DNA of 64,000 nt. Source: Hirundichthys speculiger (taxonomy: Eukaryota; Chordata; Actinopteri; Beloniformes; Exocoetidae). Every line of letters begins with the position of its first letter. Position 1 is the stretch's first letter. This document shows positions 1 through 10,597 of the stretch, one piece after another. Under the pieces are notes generated by a model. The model searched no databases. It worked only from the letters and a program-made list of their open reading frames with translations, and had not been told where the DNA came from. The position numbers and the translations under genes were made by a program. The DNA is taken from the NCBI GenBank assembly GCA_018398805.1, contig JAGFBZ010002129.1, forward strand, positions 930,001-994,000, written 5' to 3'.

Positions 1-169
1 TGTCAGTCTGTACTTTCTTTTTCTTCTTTTTTTCACAGCTGAAGGAAACACATCCATGAGACATCCAGCTGTTGTCTACATTGATGGAGATTCAAGGTGA
101 CTGTAGGTGGGGGTTGATGGGAGACATTCATTTGTTTTTCATTGTAGAGGTAAAATAGCTTGTTGTGCT

Positions 170-572
170 GTCAAGTGTACGATGAGACCACTGCGACTGG
201 AGCTCGGTTGGCCTGGAAAGGTTCAGGGCGAAGCTGAGCAGAGCAGCCTGAAGCAGTTATCTTTGCTCCCGTCTGAAGGCTGCTGGCCATGTGGACACCA
301 GCTGGACTGCCTCTAGCTCATCAGATTGTAGCTTTTGCAGCAGCTAGGTCCTCCAGGTGAGGGACTCTCACCTTTTTGAATGGTTTCCGGACCCTTACAT
401 GTTAACTAACCGCTAGCTTACGACTCGTTTCAGCTCTGATAGCAAAACGTTTTGATAGTGACATTCGAAGTGAGGATGTTTGGACAGATTTAATCAGAAC
501 AAAAGCTAATTTTAGTTGCCGCCATAGCTTAGCCAGCCAGGCTAAAATAGCTAATTAATAAATGAACTATAT
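170..572 (+). repeat. Unclassified dispersed repeat, family A, copy 1
   Basis: This stretch resembles, in reverse orientation, the block at 27330-27995. Shared landmarks are a GGTTGGCCTGGAA start, a CCAGCTGGACTGCC core, and a 3' part reading GATGTTTGG, ATTTAATCA, then TAGCCAGCC and GCTAAAATAGCT. Similar 3' parts recur near 15.6, 23.0 and 48.0 kb. I see no coding frame and no terminal repeats. The class is unknown to me. The small open frame at 107-316 is not conserved in the other copies, so I do not call it a gene. Confidence 0.5.
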
Positions 573-667
573 ATTTTGTATTTCTGTAGTGCTTGAACGT
601 CTAAAATGGGAATGTCTTAATCGATTTCATCCCGGGCTGTATTAGCAGTATGGTTAGTGTCACAGGG

Positions 668-1175
668 CCGGTGTTCTGTCGATTTCTGCTACTTGTCGAA
701 ATATGCTAGCTCGGGGTTCTGCGCATGCGCATCCTGAATGACGTTTTCCACGCCCATAAATTTGTTGCCGAGTTACAACAAAACATATTGAATTTACATA
801 CTGAATTAACGTTTTCAACAAGCACAAAGACCAAATAATATGAATTTTAAGGCTGTTACTCACTGTAAACTGACGACTAGTCCTGCTACGTGGATGTTCC
901 TCTTTGCACTATTCTCAAATAATTAATACAACACAGTGAGTGTCATGCAAGGGTAATATGACATTCCATATATTGAATTCACATGCTGAATGAACGTTTT
1001 CAACAAGCGCAAAGACGAAAGACAACATGATATGAATTTTAGGGATGTTACTCATTGTAAACCGGTGTTCGTTTGTCCCGCTGCTCCCGCTACAAAGGGT
1101 TTCAAAAAATTATGGGCGTGGAAAACGTCATAGGAAGCACATCTCGACAAGTAGCAGAAATCGACAGAACACCGG
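668..1175. mobile_element. Foldback/MITE-like element with long inverted ends
   Basis: The left end starts CCGGTGTTCTGTCGATTTC and continues through TGCTACTTGTCGA. The right end carries the reverse complement up to 1175. The match resumes further in with TGACGTTTTCCACGCCCAT (left) and its complement in ATGGGCGTGGAAAACGTCA (right), so each arm is roughly 80-100 bp with a divergent stretch. Between the arms lies an imperfect direct duplication (about 784-870 and 967-1062), both units containing AACGTTTTCAACAAGC and ATATGAATTTTA. There is no open frame of note. No target duplication is clear, so the superfamily is undetermined. Confidence 0.7.
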
Positions 1176-1389
1176 TCGTAGGAAAATGCAAGACATTCAA
1201 AATGTATCTAGTTTTTAAAAATAAAGATCTTTAAAATCAAGATGTATTATGGGACATGTAGTTGCAGTCCATGTACATCTCCAAAACAGTGTAGCATTGA
1301 TCCATTTATCAAGCAATGAGATGTTTAAGACAAACTGAGTGATAGAAAAAAAAATAGTAATAATTGGCGGCAACATAGGACGAGCCCCG

Positions 1390-1523
1390 GACGGGACGTT
1401 TCGGGTTGTTATCTTTAAGGGTTTTGTTAATGCTCTGTAAGGCTTCAAATGTTTTATGTAAAGCACCTTGAATTGTCTTGTACACGAAATGTGCTATACA
1501 AATCAATTTGCCTTGCCTTGCCT
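1390..1523 (+). mobile_element. L2-type LINE 3' tail, strongly 5'-truncated
   Basis: The sequence TAAAGCACCTTGAATTG, then GTGCTATACAAATCAA, followed by repeated TTGCC units, has the form of the 3' end of fish L2/CR1-type LINEs: a conserved stem-like GTGCTATACAAAT motif, then a short tandem repeat instead of poly-A. Only about 130 bp remain and no reverse transcriptase is present. The left boundary is approximate. Confidence 0.6.
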
Positions 1524-2579
1524 AGATCCGCAGTGCCCCTCTTAAACGCCCGGAGAAGAGTAACTAAGACTTCTTGTCCAGGTCAAGTACCCGGTTAATT
1601 GTGCCTGCATTTTGAGTTTGATATATCCACAAATATGCTGCTTGCTTATCATTTAAATTATTGTCTGAGAATGATATTTGCTTTCAGTTTGTACATTGGT
1701 GACTCACTGCAGGCGCATAAACGGAGCTCCTGAGTGTCTGAATTGCAACAGTCAATTGAATACTCACCATGAAGAGGTGGATATTGACCTAAAAGCCTCA
1801 GCTCTTCTTTACCCAGAGGAGAATTTTTTTTTTCTTTTCACCATTTTGAGTCAACAGCAAATTTTGAAAAAGACTGATTTCATACCTGGTTTTTGAATGT
1901 TACCCCTACTCATGTAAAATCAGGTTAACAACTGTTACAATATCTCTTCAAGTCCTTGAGCTTCACAACATGTCCTGAATTTTTTTTTTTTTTTTTTTTT
2001 TGGGCACATTTCAGATGTGCTTTTGTAAACCAGAGCGAACAGGTTCTTTCCTGTGGCTAAGCTGCATTCATAACTTAACAAGGGTTAGGTTTACAGGTCA
2101 ACACCACCTGATTCTTGTTACAGCTACTTCTCAGGGAGCTTTTCAGGGAAATATGTGAAGTATTTAACCTCATAGGAGAGGTTAAAATGTTTCGCAATTA
2201 GGTACATCCAGCTACGGGGGGTGATTCAGAAAGACAACCTGACCAGAGTTAAGTTGAAACTGTCAGGCTTGGTTTTCTTAATAAGATTCCTCAGACAGTT
2301 GCTTTGTCACTGTTTCAACCTTCTTAAGAGACTGGTTGTCATGTACTTAACCTCGACACAAAGGAAACCCTTAACATTTGGGTTCTGAAGCAGAGAAAAC
2401 ACAAGCAATGGTTGGGGAACGCTGTCAAATGCGACCCTGCTTTTATCGTTGATGAAGCTAATCGAAGCTAATCATGAAGCCAAACACGGATGATAAGTGG
2501 AGTTGATCTTGGAGGCTTGAATATCTTCCCTTAAAGCCTCACGAAGGTTTACTCTCCACATCCCCAGTCACAAAGTTCA
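1524..2579. other. Non-repeat stretch, no gene seen
   Basis: No convincing coding frame, RNA gene or known repeat was recognised. A T-run occupies 1981-2001. Short frames here lack any protein family resemblance. Confidence 0.5.
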
Positions 2580-3520
2580 CCCTGGCACTCGCTTAGCATG
2601 CTCTCTGAACCTCCCTGTACTATCGCCGCATCTCCGTTTCAACAGTTTGCACGAATCCATATTAAGCCGCGATATGTCTTTGGGGTTTGGCGCCCTCGCA
2701 CCTTCAGCGCCGAGGAGATGAGAGTTGACCTGTTAAATATTAATGCGATGCCAGATGCCCGACTGGCCGCTGGCATTTATCTTAACCTGCTCCAGCAGGT
2801 GTGAGCCCAGCAGGGCCCGCTCCCATCCAGTGTGAGCACTCAGCCTCTGGATCATTTAAAGGCGTTAAAGGATTATATCTGCGCTGGACCGAGACTGGGC
2901 CAACACACCCGAGGGGACGGCGGGAAAAAACGATGAGGAAAGGAGGGGAGAGGGAGAAATGACTGTCTTTTCGGCGACTGGGGCGAGATGAATGGGGTGT
3001 GGTGTGTGCTGGGTAAACACTCCCCGCTGTTTGCTTCTCTCCTTCCATTTTTTTTCCTCCCGAGGGCAAACGGAGAATTGAGAGAGCAGCAGCTGTCTCG
3101 GCGTGCGAGAGAAGTGAAGCTGACCTCTGCGGCCGCGACGACATAAGTACCAGGGAATCACCACCAACAAACCTCCCTCTTGGGGGCTCCTGGCCACTGG
3201 CCCCCATCATTACTCCCTGGAGATCCCCGAGCAGCGCAGCGCCACAGCCCCCTGCTACCAGTCTCGTATTAAACGTAATGAGGACACCGCGGAGAGGAAG
3301 AGAGCAAGAGCACCAGCATGTGTCAGCGCCAAGGAAGGCAGCGCTTACGAGTTTGAAAACACGACGGCGCTCTCCCCTTCCACCTATCCCTCCTTACCCG
3401 TCCCTGCCTCGATTTTTCTCACCGGGAAGCACGAGCAGTGAGATGCACAACAGCATGTTGCCAAAGCATCTGTCTGCAGCACATCATTTTCAGATCATCA
3501 GGACAAGCTGTTGAGAGAGG
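2580..3520. other. GC-richer unique block, possible regulatory DNA
   Basis: This block is richer in CpG than its surroundings and contains ATTAATGCGATGCC and AAGCCGCGATATG-type stretches free of simple repeats. Overlapping open frames on both strands (for example 2782-3210 minus) are low-complexity Arg/Ser/Pro products, typical of CpG-rich non-coding DNA. Regulatory function is inference only. Confidence 0.25.
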
Positions 3521-3814
3521 GGAAGACGAGACAACCTTGTTAATGTAAACTCCTACACTGGCCCTTCAAATCCTGATGATGTGCCGTGCAACTGATGTTC
3601 ATAACTGACCGCAGGAAATATCCATAAACAATAATTGAGAATGTGGCTTTTTTTTTTTTTTTTTTGAATAATTGGTATTAGCCAGTGCCAGAAAATCTGA
3701 TGCTTATTAACAGGCAGGCACATCTGTATGCAGAACCTGCATACAGATGTGATACTGCCCACTGAAACATACAAATGTTCAGTGTTTAAGCTTCCAGGTT
3801 GAATCCAGTGCAGA

Positions 3815-3960
3815 ACAAAGAATAGCTGCAGTTCCCTGACTGACCACTAGGTGCTGGCATCAAATAGGGAGTCAGTCTCCACCGACTCTCATGTTAAAAT
3901 GACCAACTTTGGAGCAGAAATAAACATATTTAAAGTCCGGTACAAGAAACAGATTGGGAT
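3815..3960 (-). repeat. Unclassified dispersed repeat, family B, fragment
   Basis: On the minus strand this reads like 55165-55385: GTTAAAATG/CATTTTAACAT, then an AGTCGGTGGAGACTGACT region equivalent to GTGGAGATTGACTC, and a trailing GGAACTGCA-like end. The same region recurs near 47775-47900. There are no terminal repeats or coding frame. Confidence 0.45.
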
Positions 3961-4139
3961 CCATTGCTGGATTGGGACCCATCAGGTGAAATTTATGTAA
4001 AGCTACAAACTTATGTTCTGTATTATGTACAGAGCATTATCAATCAAATTTTAAAAATAGTGTTTTTGTTGTGTCGTTAATTGTACTAAAAGACCACCAT
4101 GACTGAGTTGTCAGGAGTTGTCAGAAATGTGAAAAGGAA

Positions 4140-4421
4140 GAACTGATTTCATTTTGGGTGTGATCCAAAAGAAACCCTGGATTCTGGATCACTTTCAAAT
4201 TTTTGATAACATTGTGGTCAATGGGGCCAAAAATTTCATTTCTCAATATCTCCGTTAATTATTGCCCAAAACTCATGAAATTTCACTCAGGGATTGACAA
4301 TGGGAACCTCTGTCAAATTTCAAAGGCTGATCCGGATCTGATCCAGAAGGCAGATTTTATAGCAATCTGTAAATCACTACATGAGGGAATTGTTTGCTTG
4401 GAGTGCTTTTCTAGTTTTTAA
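4140..4421 (+). repeat. Probable teleost interspersed repeat (family E)
   Basis: The block has the form CCCTGGATTCTGGATCACTT, then TCAATATCTCCGTTAATTATTG, GATTGACAATGGGAACCTCT and a terminal GAGTGCTTTTCTAGTT. I recall such a sequence as common in fish intergenic DNA, but only one copy is seen in this window, so repeat status rests on recollection. The 72-codon frame inside it looks incidental. Confidence 0.35.
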
Positions 4422-4639
4422 TGCTCTACCTGTTATTTTATTTCATTCTATTTTTATTTTAAATATTGATCTTTAAATGCTCTTTCACTAAATGTTAAGA
4501 GACAAAGGGCCTCATTCATCGGCACAAACCTGGCAAATAAAGTTTATTCTGATTAAGTGTAGTCGTATTTTATTTTATTTAAAAAGGCCTAAAAAGGGTA
4601 GTTTTTTTTTTTTTTAAGGAAGTAATGAACTGGTTGAAC

Positions 4640-5045
4640 GGACCTGTGCACGTATACTTGGCGTCCTGACCAGAACTGGATCACAGTAAACCAGAAAGCA
4701 GAAGGTTTTGGCCCAATTGGGGTACTTTTGGCACGTGTGTTTCATTTATGGCGAGTTTTCAGGGGTCCAGACCTCAAGAACATGAACTGGGTCTAACTGG
4801 TATTATGGGATGTATTGTATGGGCCAGATGTGGATCAAATTTCATAAGCCAGCATGAATCGTGGCTGACAGCGGGTATTGTGAGGGCTGAACGTGGCACA
4901 ATGTCCCAAAGAAAAAGCTGGTGAATATGTGACTGAGATTCAGGCATCTGCACCCTGTCAGTCAAAGCCAAATGTGGCCTATAAATTAAAAAATAAAATA
5001 AAAACTGAAAATGTGGGCCAGACATTTCTTCCAGTCTGGGGGCTT
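4640..5045. repeat. Degenerate repeat rich in GGGCCAGATGTGG-like motifs (family F)
   Basis: GTATGGGCCAGATGTGG, TCAGTCAAAGCCAAATGTGG and ATGTGGGCCAGACATTTC occur in this block. Very similar wording surrounds the Tc1 MITE at 38620-38815 and 39187-39560 (GTGGGCCATATCTGGCCC, TCAGTCAAAGCTGAATGTGG). This suggests one dispersed repeat type at both loci. Boundaries are approximate and the class unknown. Confidence 0.4.
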
Positions 5046-5958
5046 TTGTGTTGAGAAAGCCTTAAAGAAAGAAAAAAATAATAGTGTTTCAGGAGGGGTG
5101 GGAGGATGGATCCATGTAAACATTTTCATCTGAATTTTGTGAATTTTATTTGGTTAAAAACTAACATTTGACCAACAGGTAGCCAATTCAGTCCATCTCA
5201 GCAGCTGAGTTATGTGGGTCAGAAATCGTTTGCCATTGTGAAGTCCCCTGTCATCTGAGCGCCGCTCCTGCTTCCTCAGGTGTAAAACTGGGCCACTGTG
5301 GGGAGGTGAGAAAAGGCTCTTAAGGCATGAGTAACGGTCCTTGTAGCAAAAGCCAGCAATTACAAAACAATATCACAGTGACTTTCTCCATTCAGATGTG
5401 GCCACAGCTTCTGGACTGATCGACAGGCGATGCTCTTTAAAAAAGAGCTGCTGTGGTGAAATGCAGCTCAGTAGCAGCAGGTTTGACAAAAAAAAAATGT
5501 AAAATTGCAAGTCATGTGCTCCAGCTCTAAGCTAACTGCTAAAGAGGGTCAGACTCAACCAAATTTGTGTTTCAGCATTTGATTTTGCTTAATGCCACTT
5601 CAAAATAAAAAAGATAGCAGATGTCAACACACTTGTATCCATGCTTATCCCATGGACATTTCTTTCTTTTTTTTTTTCTGTGGTGGAACAGTGAGGCCAC
5701 AAGAGATGCAATGACCTTATTCAGCATTGCAGAATTGCTTCCTTTTGTCGAGCCGTCACTTGGCATTTTAAGGTTTTGCCAGACTCTGATAGAAGTGATA
5801 TTAGCAGCAGGTGTCCCTTGGAAATGGGGACACGTATTCTTTTAAGCTGAAAGGCCGCTATTGTGGAAAAACTCTCCCCAGTACCCTCTCACAGTGAATT
5901 GGGAAAATTGGTGAAGGTCACGACGACCAAGAGGAAAAGTATAAAAACATTCAGTGAG
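5046..5958. other. Non-repeat stretch, no gene seen
   Basis: No coding frame with family resemblance, RNA gene or recognised repeat. Short open frames at 5572-5845 are low complexity. Confidence 0.45.
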
Positions 5959-5981
5959 GTGTGTGTGTGTGTGTGTGTGTG
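5959..5981. repeat. (GT)n microsatellite
   Basis: An uninterrupted GT dinucleotide run of about 23 bp. Confidence 0.95.
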
Positions 5982-6768
5982 AAGCGCTGTTATGCCTGGA
6001 ATAGCAGATGGGCATTCGGTATGACTGATGGCCTTGTGAAACATGAAGGTGTTGTGTCAATAAACGATGTTCCACCTCATCCATCAGCCGCCACTGACCG
6101 CCGCACGCGCACATTTTTATCCGTTACACTTTGTGCGCAGCGCGCACAAACAGCCCGGCGCCCCCACTTACAGTACCTTCACTCCATAAACACAGGAACA
6201 CCCACGCAGGCCCGAGGAGTCTGTGCAGCGCCGGAGGCGGCGCATGTACGTTCAGCTCCTCCACACGCTCCTGCTGCCTCGCAGCGTCCACGCTCTTATT
6301 TACCGCGTGGGACAACGACGAAGCTAGCCCAACAGAGCGTGAACGTATTGAGTTTTTCCTCGTCTCGCTCCACAAGCCTGTTACATGATGTGAGAAGCTG
6401 TTTGGATTTTTTTTTTTTTTTGTAATTCTTGCATTGTTTGTTTTTAGCAACATAATTCAATATTGGAGGGTAACTGTGGGAAAAATGATGAAAAATGACA
6501 TGAATAAGCACAGACTCAATATTTCATCACATCACGAGTGTTTCACTGAAATCATAAATTAAAAAGCTCCCATTAGCGGCTCATTTCCACTTCACTTTGC
6601 GCTCATGTGATCTGTCGGTTGTTCTATGAAATCTTTTGGGAGCTTTTTAATCTCTGACGTCACTGCGTCACTCCTCCTTCCGGCGTTTTTCACAGTATCA
6701 TTTGCCTCGTGTGTGAAAAATGTCAGTCTCGTACGGTGGCTTTAAACGTCGTGGGGCGTCCAGTGTAA
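5982..6768. other. Unique stretch with CpG-dense segment
   Basis: A CpG-dense segment lies at about 6080-6330 (GCCGCCACTGACCGCC, GCAGCGCGCACAAAC). Open frames on both strands overlap it (5961-6425 plus, 6124-6453 minus), as expected for stop-poor CpG-rich DNA, and show no family resemblance. A T-run lies near 6409-6421. Confidence 0.35.
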
Positions 6769-7223
6769 AGGGCCGTGTATACTCTCGAGGCAATGTGTCG
6801 CCGTCACTTTTGATTTATACTAGCGCGGTCTCCGCTATGTTATTCCACGCCACAACGCAAGAGCGACAATCACGAACTCGCTAAACTTATTCAACTTATC
6901 TATTGCGTTTTTCCACTTCCTCACCGTCTCGGCCGTATCCAGACCCACATTCATCGCAATCTTTCTCCATGAATTACTAGAATATGTGCTGTCGTTGTAG
7001 TGTGGAGAACCAGAATCGTACAGATGTGGGTACTTCCTCATTTTTTTCGATGACGCGCTCTTTTCTACGCAGATGTAAAATTGACCAATCAGAGGCCTCC
7101 TGTCTCTCCTCTCTGCGGCACTCTCTAGGGCACTGTCTGCGTCGACCTACAATTTTGGGGAGGTTCACCGGAGTGTCTGCGTAGGTGACGCAGACGACCT
7201 GACATTCAAGTATAAATCAGCCT
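6769..7223 (-). mobile_element. Non-autonomous PIF/Harbinger element, copy 1
   Basis: This is an inverted copy of the element at 20384-20891. The left end reads AGGGCCGTGTATACTC and the right end is the complement of AGGCTGATTTATACTTG. It is preceded by TAA (6766-6768) and followed by TTA (7224-7226); Harbinger targets are TWA trinucleotides, so the duplication is imperfect or one side has mutated. Both copies share GGCGTTGTGG-like wording near one end and the GGAGGTGCACC/GTCTGCG region near the other. It encodes a MADF-like segment but no DDE transposase. Confidence 0.75.
6835..7041 (-). pseudogene. MADF-domain fragment of Harbinger-type DNA-binding protein
   Basis: The 68-residue frame contains YPHLYDSGSPHY, a serine-rich linker, then NSWRKIAMNVG and VRKWKNAIDKLNKF. 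This is the pattern of a MADF/Myb-SANT-like domain, in which aromatic positions (Y, W, W) and a final basic helix bind DNA; PIF/Harbinger elements carry such an accessory protein beside their transposase. Only the first roughly two thirds of a domain is present. Upstream coding continues in another frame (6977-7168) because of an indel at an A-run near 7040, compared with the copy at 20.5 kb. The start is uncertain. Confidence 0.55.
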
Positions 7224-7724
7224 TTAGCCGTCGGCACACGGAGGACGAGCAGGAAACCGCCAACATTCCCACGTCCTGGTTGAAGCAATGCAGGAAGACT
7301 CAGAACAATACTTTTAAAATTCTGTGTTTTAAACATTAGAATGAGAAAAAATTTCAATGAAGATGTTTATCTTAATTGATGCGTATTTTGCATATTAAAG
7401 CTTCAGATTGTCTCTTGAAGCGTCAACGGGTTGATTAAATATACCTGATCTGGTGACACACCCACGTTGTGACTCGGGCCGTTATGTAGCTGACTAATGG
7501 TGTCGTGAAGCCGTTGTCGAGCCGACACGGATGTTTCTCAGGTGTCTGCAGCATTTCTGCTAATACAGACAAATACATGTATTGCTTTTTAATTTAAATT
7601 CATATGGAACTGCATTCAGTTCACTTCTTCAATACGTCATTGGACAGAAGACATGACATTAAATATCTGCATTAAGTCCTGGTCACAGAGGGAACAGAAG
7701 AGCCGAGGCCTGATCAGGTAAATG
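7224..7724. other. Unique stretch, no gene seen
   Basis: No recognised coding sequence, RNA gene or repeat. The left boundary of the following Tc1 remnant is uncertain and may reach into this stretch. Confidence 0.4.
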
Positions 7725-9110
7725 GGGAATATTCAGTTTCTTTGCCTTAAAAAGATTTTGAGCTGCTGTAATTGTGTGTTTAGGATCATTATCCATCTGT
7801 ACTGTTTGGTAGTGTTTTACTGAATGTGAGCAGAGACTGTATCAGGGGCGATCCTAGGGTCAGAGCTTTAGGGGTGCTGAGCACCCAATGAGCCCCACCA
7901 CAACCCACACCCCCCCTTTTTTTCACACAAAACCAAAAAACGTTTATTGAAAAATAATTTTGGATAATCATTATAACATTTATGAGAAAAGAGCATAATC
8001 CTTTGGGAAAAAAATGACTGGAAAACATACAAATCTTTGAAAATTTCAATGAAATTTGAAATGCTAACTGAGCTAACGCACAAACTGGTAAACGGTAGAA
8101 GAGGACGATACCATTAGGTGGGGTCGTTTTCATTTTCATTCTTAAAATGTAAATCTAAACCACAAACTATGGATTAAGTTTTGGACATTATCTAAGCCTG
8201 TCAAATGCGAACTAAAATTTTAGAATAACAACAGTTCGTACTCCATGTTTTGGGGGTGCTGAATTTCAATTTAGGGGGGCTGAAGCACCCCTAAAAAAGG
8301 GCTAGCCTCGGCCATGGACTGTATCCTGATACATCTCCAAATTCATTTTACTACTTCTGTCAGAAGTCACATCAATGAACACCAACGAGTGCATTCCTTT
8401 GACAGCCACGTGTGCCCGTACCATGACACTGCCGCCACCGTGCCTGAGACATGGTTTGGTCTGCTTTGGATTGTGAGTTGTTCTTTTTTCTTCTCTATAT
8501 TTTTCTATCAGCAGTCTGATACAAGTTTATCTTGGTTTCGTCTGTCCAAAGAATCTGCCAGAAAAGAATCTAAAGAAGAAAAAAGAAAAGTCTCACATCT
8601 TCTAGAGTCAAAGTCCAATCTGGCTTTCATGTTCTTGAATGTTACGAGCGGGTTTGTTCCTTGTTGTAAAGCGTCTAGACTGTAGGTTTACCTTCTCTAC
8701 TGGGTTTCTCTTCACCTCCTTCTGTTCAGCTGTTTTCTGTGGTCTTCCAGCCTTTTTAATGATATCGAGCTCACCAGTGTTTTACCTCTTTAAGAATGTA
8801 TCAAACTGATGTTTTGGCCCCACTTAAGCTTTTTTTCTATCTCTTATAGATTTGGTTTTCTTCAGCCTAATGACGGCCTCCCTCACTCGCACTGAGATCT
8901 GCTTTGATCAACTCTTGGCAGCTCTGGACTTTTCATCTGCTTCATTTGTCTTGAAATAACGTGGGAATAATATTTGATTTCCATCACAGACCACTCCTGA
9001 CCATTCGATTTCTTGCTGTTAAACAGTTAAATGTCATGTCTTTCTGAAACCTCATAAATTAAAACTGGGAAAAAAATACACTTTGATGACATCTTGGTTG
9101 TTTTATTTGC
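7725..9110 (-). pseudogene. Tc1-like transposase pseudogene, interrupted
   Basis: Read on the minus strand, 8590-8325 encodes LWTDETKINLYQ (first catalytic Asp region), then GGGSVMV and FIDVTSDRSSKMN in shifting frames. After the hAT insertion at 7843-8316 the frame resumes with SAHIQ and QMDNDPKHT (second catalytic Asp), then FKAKK. Further upstream on the minus strand (8600-9100) the sequence matches, in pattern, the N-terminal helix-turn-helix half of the same Tc1 family. Several stops and frameshifts make it dead. The third catalytic residue could not be located. The family looks the same as the remnant at 37565-38510. Both boundaries are approximate; no terminal inverted repeats were identified. 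Confidence 0.75.
7843..8316. mobile_element. hAT-type non-autonomous element with perfect 8-bp target duplication
   Basis: The ends are CAGGGGCGATCCTAG and, as reverse complement of the right end, CATGGCCGAGGCTAG (11 of 15 identical). GACTGTAT occurs directly on both sides (7835-7842 and 8317-8324), the 8-bp duplication expected of hAT transposition. Sub-terminal GGGGTGCTGAGCACCC and GGGGTGCTGAATTTC/AGCACCCCT stretches form further inverted matches. Nothing inside resembles a transposase. It interrupts the Tc1-like pseudogene precisely between the two Asp motifs, so it is younger than that element. Confidence 0.88.
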
Positions 9111-10444
9111 AGTGTGGTTAATAAAGGCAAAATCAATTTAAAATGATATGAGCAATGACTACAGAACGGTGGGCTTCTTGTCTGATCTCCTGTGCACATT
9201 CCTTCGTTTTTTTTTCCTCTCTCCACTTTTAATATACAGACAGTTATTTGCAGTTAAAGAAAATATAAAGCTTAATATTCTCTTCTGTTATTTCCATCTC
9301 TCGACTGTCTGTCTCTGCAGATTAAATCATTCTCTGCGTTAGACAATACCTTTCTGTCTGGTGTTTCTCTACATTTCCCAGACAAAAATACACTGACAAC
9401 CCCTGTGACATTATTACTCTATCTATAAGTCGACTTCCAAATGTCAGGCACATGCCCTGAGGAATGTCTTGCAACCTCCGGCCGAATATTAGATGAGGAG
9501 AGGAGAGTCGGTCCGGCTACGCGGGCTACCCTCCGACTCTTAATAAAGACCAGACAATGCTTCACGTCGCTGGATTCAAACAGAATGTTTTCAGCGCGCT
9601 GCCAGCGGAGATTACCGTCAGAGAATAGCAGGACAAATTATGGTGACCTCCAAAAATCGCAGCGCACTTCCACTTCTGTTTTCAATAGAACGCTGTTCCG
9701 TGTGTTTGTTGCTCTGCTCTGTTTTTTTTTTATTTTTTATTTTCTCACTGTTGGGATGTCTGGACCCCGTGAGGTACGATGAAGAGCACTATTGATCCCA
9801 GTGGATGTTTTTAACGTTCAATTCCTTCCTTAATAATCCACCTGAGTGTATATTCTTGTTCTGTAAGTAAGAATTGCCACATACACATTTAATCCAGGAA
9901 GTGACCTTTAAACCTCATTGCACTTTCGTTTGCCCCCTGTGGTTTAAACCTGATCCATGCTCCTGCGTAGCAGATATGTGTGCAGGCATCTTTGGAGTTT
10001 ATATTTATTGTGTATTTACGCCACTAAAAGGGCAGTATGGGATCTTTTCTGCAGCGTTGTAGCTTACGGTGCTGAGCTTCCTTTTAACTTCCTTTATTGT
10101 ACCGACACAGCAATGGAACAATAAAGGGGATTTTTTTATGTGACTTGTCACTGATAAATGTTGAGCATCAGTCATTTTTATTGACGTAAAGCTGTTGTTC
10201 TACCCAATTTGAGAAACGACAAAGAAGCAAAAGCAGGTAATATGAACAAAAGGAACAAATCTACCAAGCAGACCAGTCGCGTTTCTTGCGATCCGCATTG
10301 AAGCAATGGATAGATACTCTTGTTCAGTGTCTTGTGAGGTCACGCTTATTTTACTCTCCATAATTACCTTCTCTAGACTTCGAGACACTTTTCTGCCATG
10401 ATGTCTTCTGTAGCTCTGTGAGCTAGTTACAGCCAGGAAGTTAA
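9111..10444. other. Unique stretch, no gene seen
   Basis: No protein family or RNA was recognised. The block at 9440-9690 is CpG-richer and free of simple repeats, which could reflect regulatory DNA. T-runs occur near 9209 and 9723. Confidence 0.4.
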
Positions 10445-10597
10445 AGTTCAGGTGTAAATGGGTCCTTCAGATGAACACTGACCTTAGGCATATTACCAAA
10501 TTAGTTAGGATGTGGCTTAAGGACAACAAAATCAATGTTTTGGAGTGGCCATTACAAAGCCCTGATCTCAGTTCAATAGTGAACTTGTGGACAGGGG
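10445..10597 (+). pseudogene. Tc1-like transposase C-terminal fragment
   Basis: One frame gives KDNKINVLEWPL followed by QSPDLSSIVNLW, the Tc1 signature around the third catalytic residue. The family motif is normally PDLNPIENLW; here the Glu position is occupied by Val, so the active site is lost. About 150 bp remain, cut off on the right by the SINE that begins near 10598. This belongs to a different Tc1 subfamily from the copies at 8, 38 and 48 kb, judging by wording. Confidence 0.6.

Noticed and set aside
2782..3210. 142-codon minus-strand frame
   Set aside because: Low-complexity Ser/Pro/Arg product with a competing frame on the same strand; no homology recognised.
5961..6425. 154-codon open frame starting in a GT repeat
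   Set aside because: The start is the translated microsatellite, the rest is CpG-rich sequence open on both strands, and there is no motif.
8314..8685. 123-codon plus-strand frame
   Set aside because: Antisense shadow of the minus-strand Tc1-like transposase pseudogene.
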